NCBI GenBank assembly: GCA_945965245.1
Contig: CAMFNC010000153.1
Location: 1-6,893, forward strand
From: an uncultured Porphyromonas sp.
Lineage (GTDB): Bacteria > Bacteroidota > Bacteroidia > Bacteroidales > Porphyromonadaceae
Reading direction: 5' to 3'
DNA length: 6,893 nucleotides
Shown: positions 5,980 through 6,893 of the stretch, piece after piece
How the letters are laid out: the number at the start of each line of letters is the position of its first letter
How positions within the stretch are numbered: the first letter of the stretch is position 1
Made by a program: the position numbers and the translations under genes
The notes under the pieces: model-generated
Databases searched by the model: none
Told to the model about the DNA's origin: nothing
Seen by the model: the letters and a program-made list of their open reading frames with translations, nothing else

Positions 5980-6893
5980 TTATCTAAGAAGTTCTCTTAA
6001 CGCCTGATTCAGAGAGGTATAAACAAATTCAAAACCTGTATTCTGAATTTTTTCGGAAGAGACTCTTGTTCCGTTGAGAAGTGTGGAAGATATCTCTCCG
6101 AAAACAAATTCTACCATTTTCTCGGGCATCGCCACCCGAAGATGATTACCACCCATGGCATAAGTGAGAGCATAGCTAAACTGATCATTGGTCAGAGGAG
6201 AAGGCGAAACGGCATTAAACGTACCGCTCACATCCTGCCGCTCTATGGCGTGCACAAACATTCCACACAAATCATCCACATGTATCCAATTGACAAACTG
6301 ACGTCCGTTGCCCAGCGGTATAATCAATCCCATTCGCGCCGGAATCTCGGCCTTGGGAAAGAATCCGCCGGCAGAAGAGAGCACCAGCCCCGAACGCAGA
6401 ATTACCGTTCGGATGCCCAACCGCTCCTCGAAACGATGTGCTTCATTTTCCCACAGTCTGCACACTTCGGCCAAAAAGCCCTCACCTCGCGGACTTTCCT
6501 CATGGAGAATTTCCATACTGGTATGATTGCCATAAAACCCGATGGCAGAAGCTGAGATAAAGGTCTTCACATGATGTTCCATCTTTTTGAGACGGTCAGA
6601 GAGCATTCGTGCCGTAATCACACGACTACGAATAATCTCACGTTTGCGCGACGGACTCCACCACGTGGCACAGATGTCTGCACCCGCCAGATGCACAATG
6701 GTATCGGCCATCGCCAACGGGCGTTCGTCCACTTTTTTTTGCTCCGTATCCCATCGGTAGATACCCCCCTGCGGAAAGATACCGCGCCCTAATGTATCGC
6801 TATGGGTCAGCCATATTACACGATGCCCGCGAGCTTGCAGATGTTCGGTCAGACGCTGTCCCACCAGGCCGCCACCTCCGGTAATCAAAACGG
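5980..6893 (-). CDS. TIGR01777-family NAD(P)-binding epimerase/oxidoreductase (5' end cut by window edge)
   Basis: Extended short-chain dehydrogenase/reductase-like protein, YfcH/SulA-like; the cellular substrate of this family is not established. Coding continues past a possible TTG at 6888: the frame reads GTT before it, giving VLITGGGGLVG, the usual family N terminus, so only a few codons are missing beyond 6893. Counting residues from 6888, the dinucleotide-binding glycines are at 4-10 (GGGGLVG). Other landmarks are IVHLAGADI (64-72), WSPSRKREIIRSRV (77-90), SASAIGFYG (112-120) with the likely catalytic Tyr, VILRSGLVL (162-170), FVNWIHVDDL (198-207) and GTFNAVSP (222-229). The C-terminal part from about 251 (VAMPEKMVEFVFGE, then GFEFVYTSLNQALREL) matches the DUF1731 domain that closes this family. 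The TAA at 5980 is 50 bases before the tRNA cluster promoter, with no convincing terminator between. Confidence 0.92.
   Translation of the reverse strand, partial: VLITGGGGLVGQRLTEHLQARGHRVIWLTHSDTLGRGIFPQGGIYRWDTEQKKVDERPLAMADTIVHLAGADICATWWSPSRKREIIRSRVITARMLSDRLKKMEHHVKTFISASAIGFYGNHTSMEILHEESPRGEGFLAEVCRLWENEAHRFEERLGIRTVILRSGLVLSSAGGFFPKAEIPARMGLIIPLGNGRQFVNWIHVDDLCGMFVHAIERQDVSGTFNAVSPSPLTNDQFSYALTYAMGGNHLRVAMPEKMVEFVFGEISSTLLNGTRVSSEKIQNTGFEFVYTSLNQALRELLR

Noticed and set aside
6142..6555. 137-codon plus-strand frame opposite the epimerase
   Set aside because: Antisense to strongly conserved epimerase motifs; composition is that of a shadow frame.

Overview
The window looks like a chromosomal, housekeeping-type segment from a member of the Bacteroidota, most likely the order Bacteroidales (Tannerella/Porphyromonas-like, but I cannot fix the genus). 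Three things point there. The promoter-like boxes fit the Bacteroidota pattern TTTG-N19-TAnnTTTG, perfectly so upstream of the tRNA-Glu/rpsT cluster. Start codons are preceded by A/T-rich leaders without clear Shine-Dalgarno sequences. The protein families (LysM plus type-1 periplasmic-binding fold, PorT-like outer-membrane barrel, AraC-type regulator with a multi-helix membrane domain) are typical of this group. I see no insertion sequence, integrase, phage gene, CRISPR array or other mobile element.

Layout. Positions 1-374 are an AT-rich non-coding region ending in a -7-like promoter box. It leads into a plus-strand gene (375-1550) for a membrane-anchored AraC-family regulator. This gene converges on a minus-strand operon, and the two stop codons interlock in one TTAA at 1547-1550. 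Transcribed leftward, the operon runs from a LysM/periplasmic-binding-fold protein (5185-3692) to a PorT-like outer-membrane beta-barrel (3695-3015) to cardiolipin synthase (3025-1547). The first junction is an ATGA overlap and the second is an 11-base overlap or a 25-base gap, depending on the cls start. A candidate promoter lies 25 bases upstream of the first gene.

Further right, still on the minus strand, is a compact translation cluster: tRNA-Glu(UUC), rpsT (ribosomal protein S20) and a second, identical tRNA-Glu(UUC). It has a consensus Bacteroidota promoter at 5900-5930 and a strong 12-bp-stem terminator at 5296-5340. The right edge cuts a minus-strand gene for a TIGR01777-type NAD(P)-binding epimerase, which lacks only its first few codons.

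How the genes may work together. The LysM/barrel/Cls operon puts a probable peptidoglycan-binding periplasmic protein, an outer-membrane barrel and an inner-membrane phospholipid synthase under one promoter, so it may be an envelope-maintenance unit. This is inference. The regulator may or may not be related to that operon; only convergence is visible. The most unusual features are the duplicated tRNA-Glu pair bracketing rpsT and the LysM plus binding-protein architecture with no transporter nearby. I found no convincing wholly new system.
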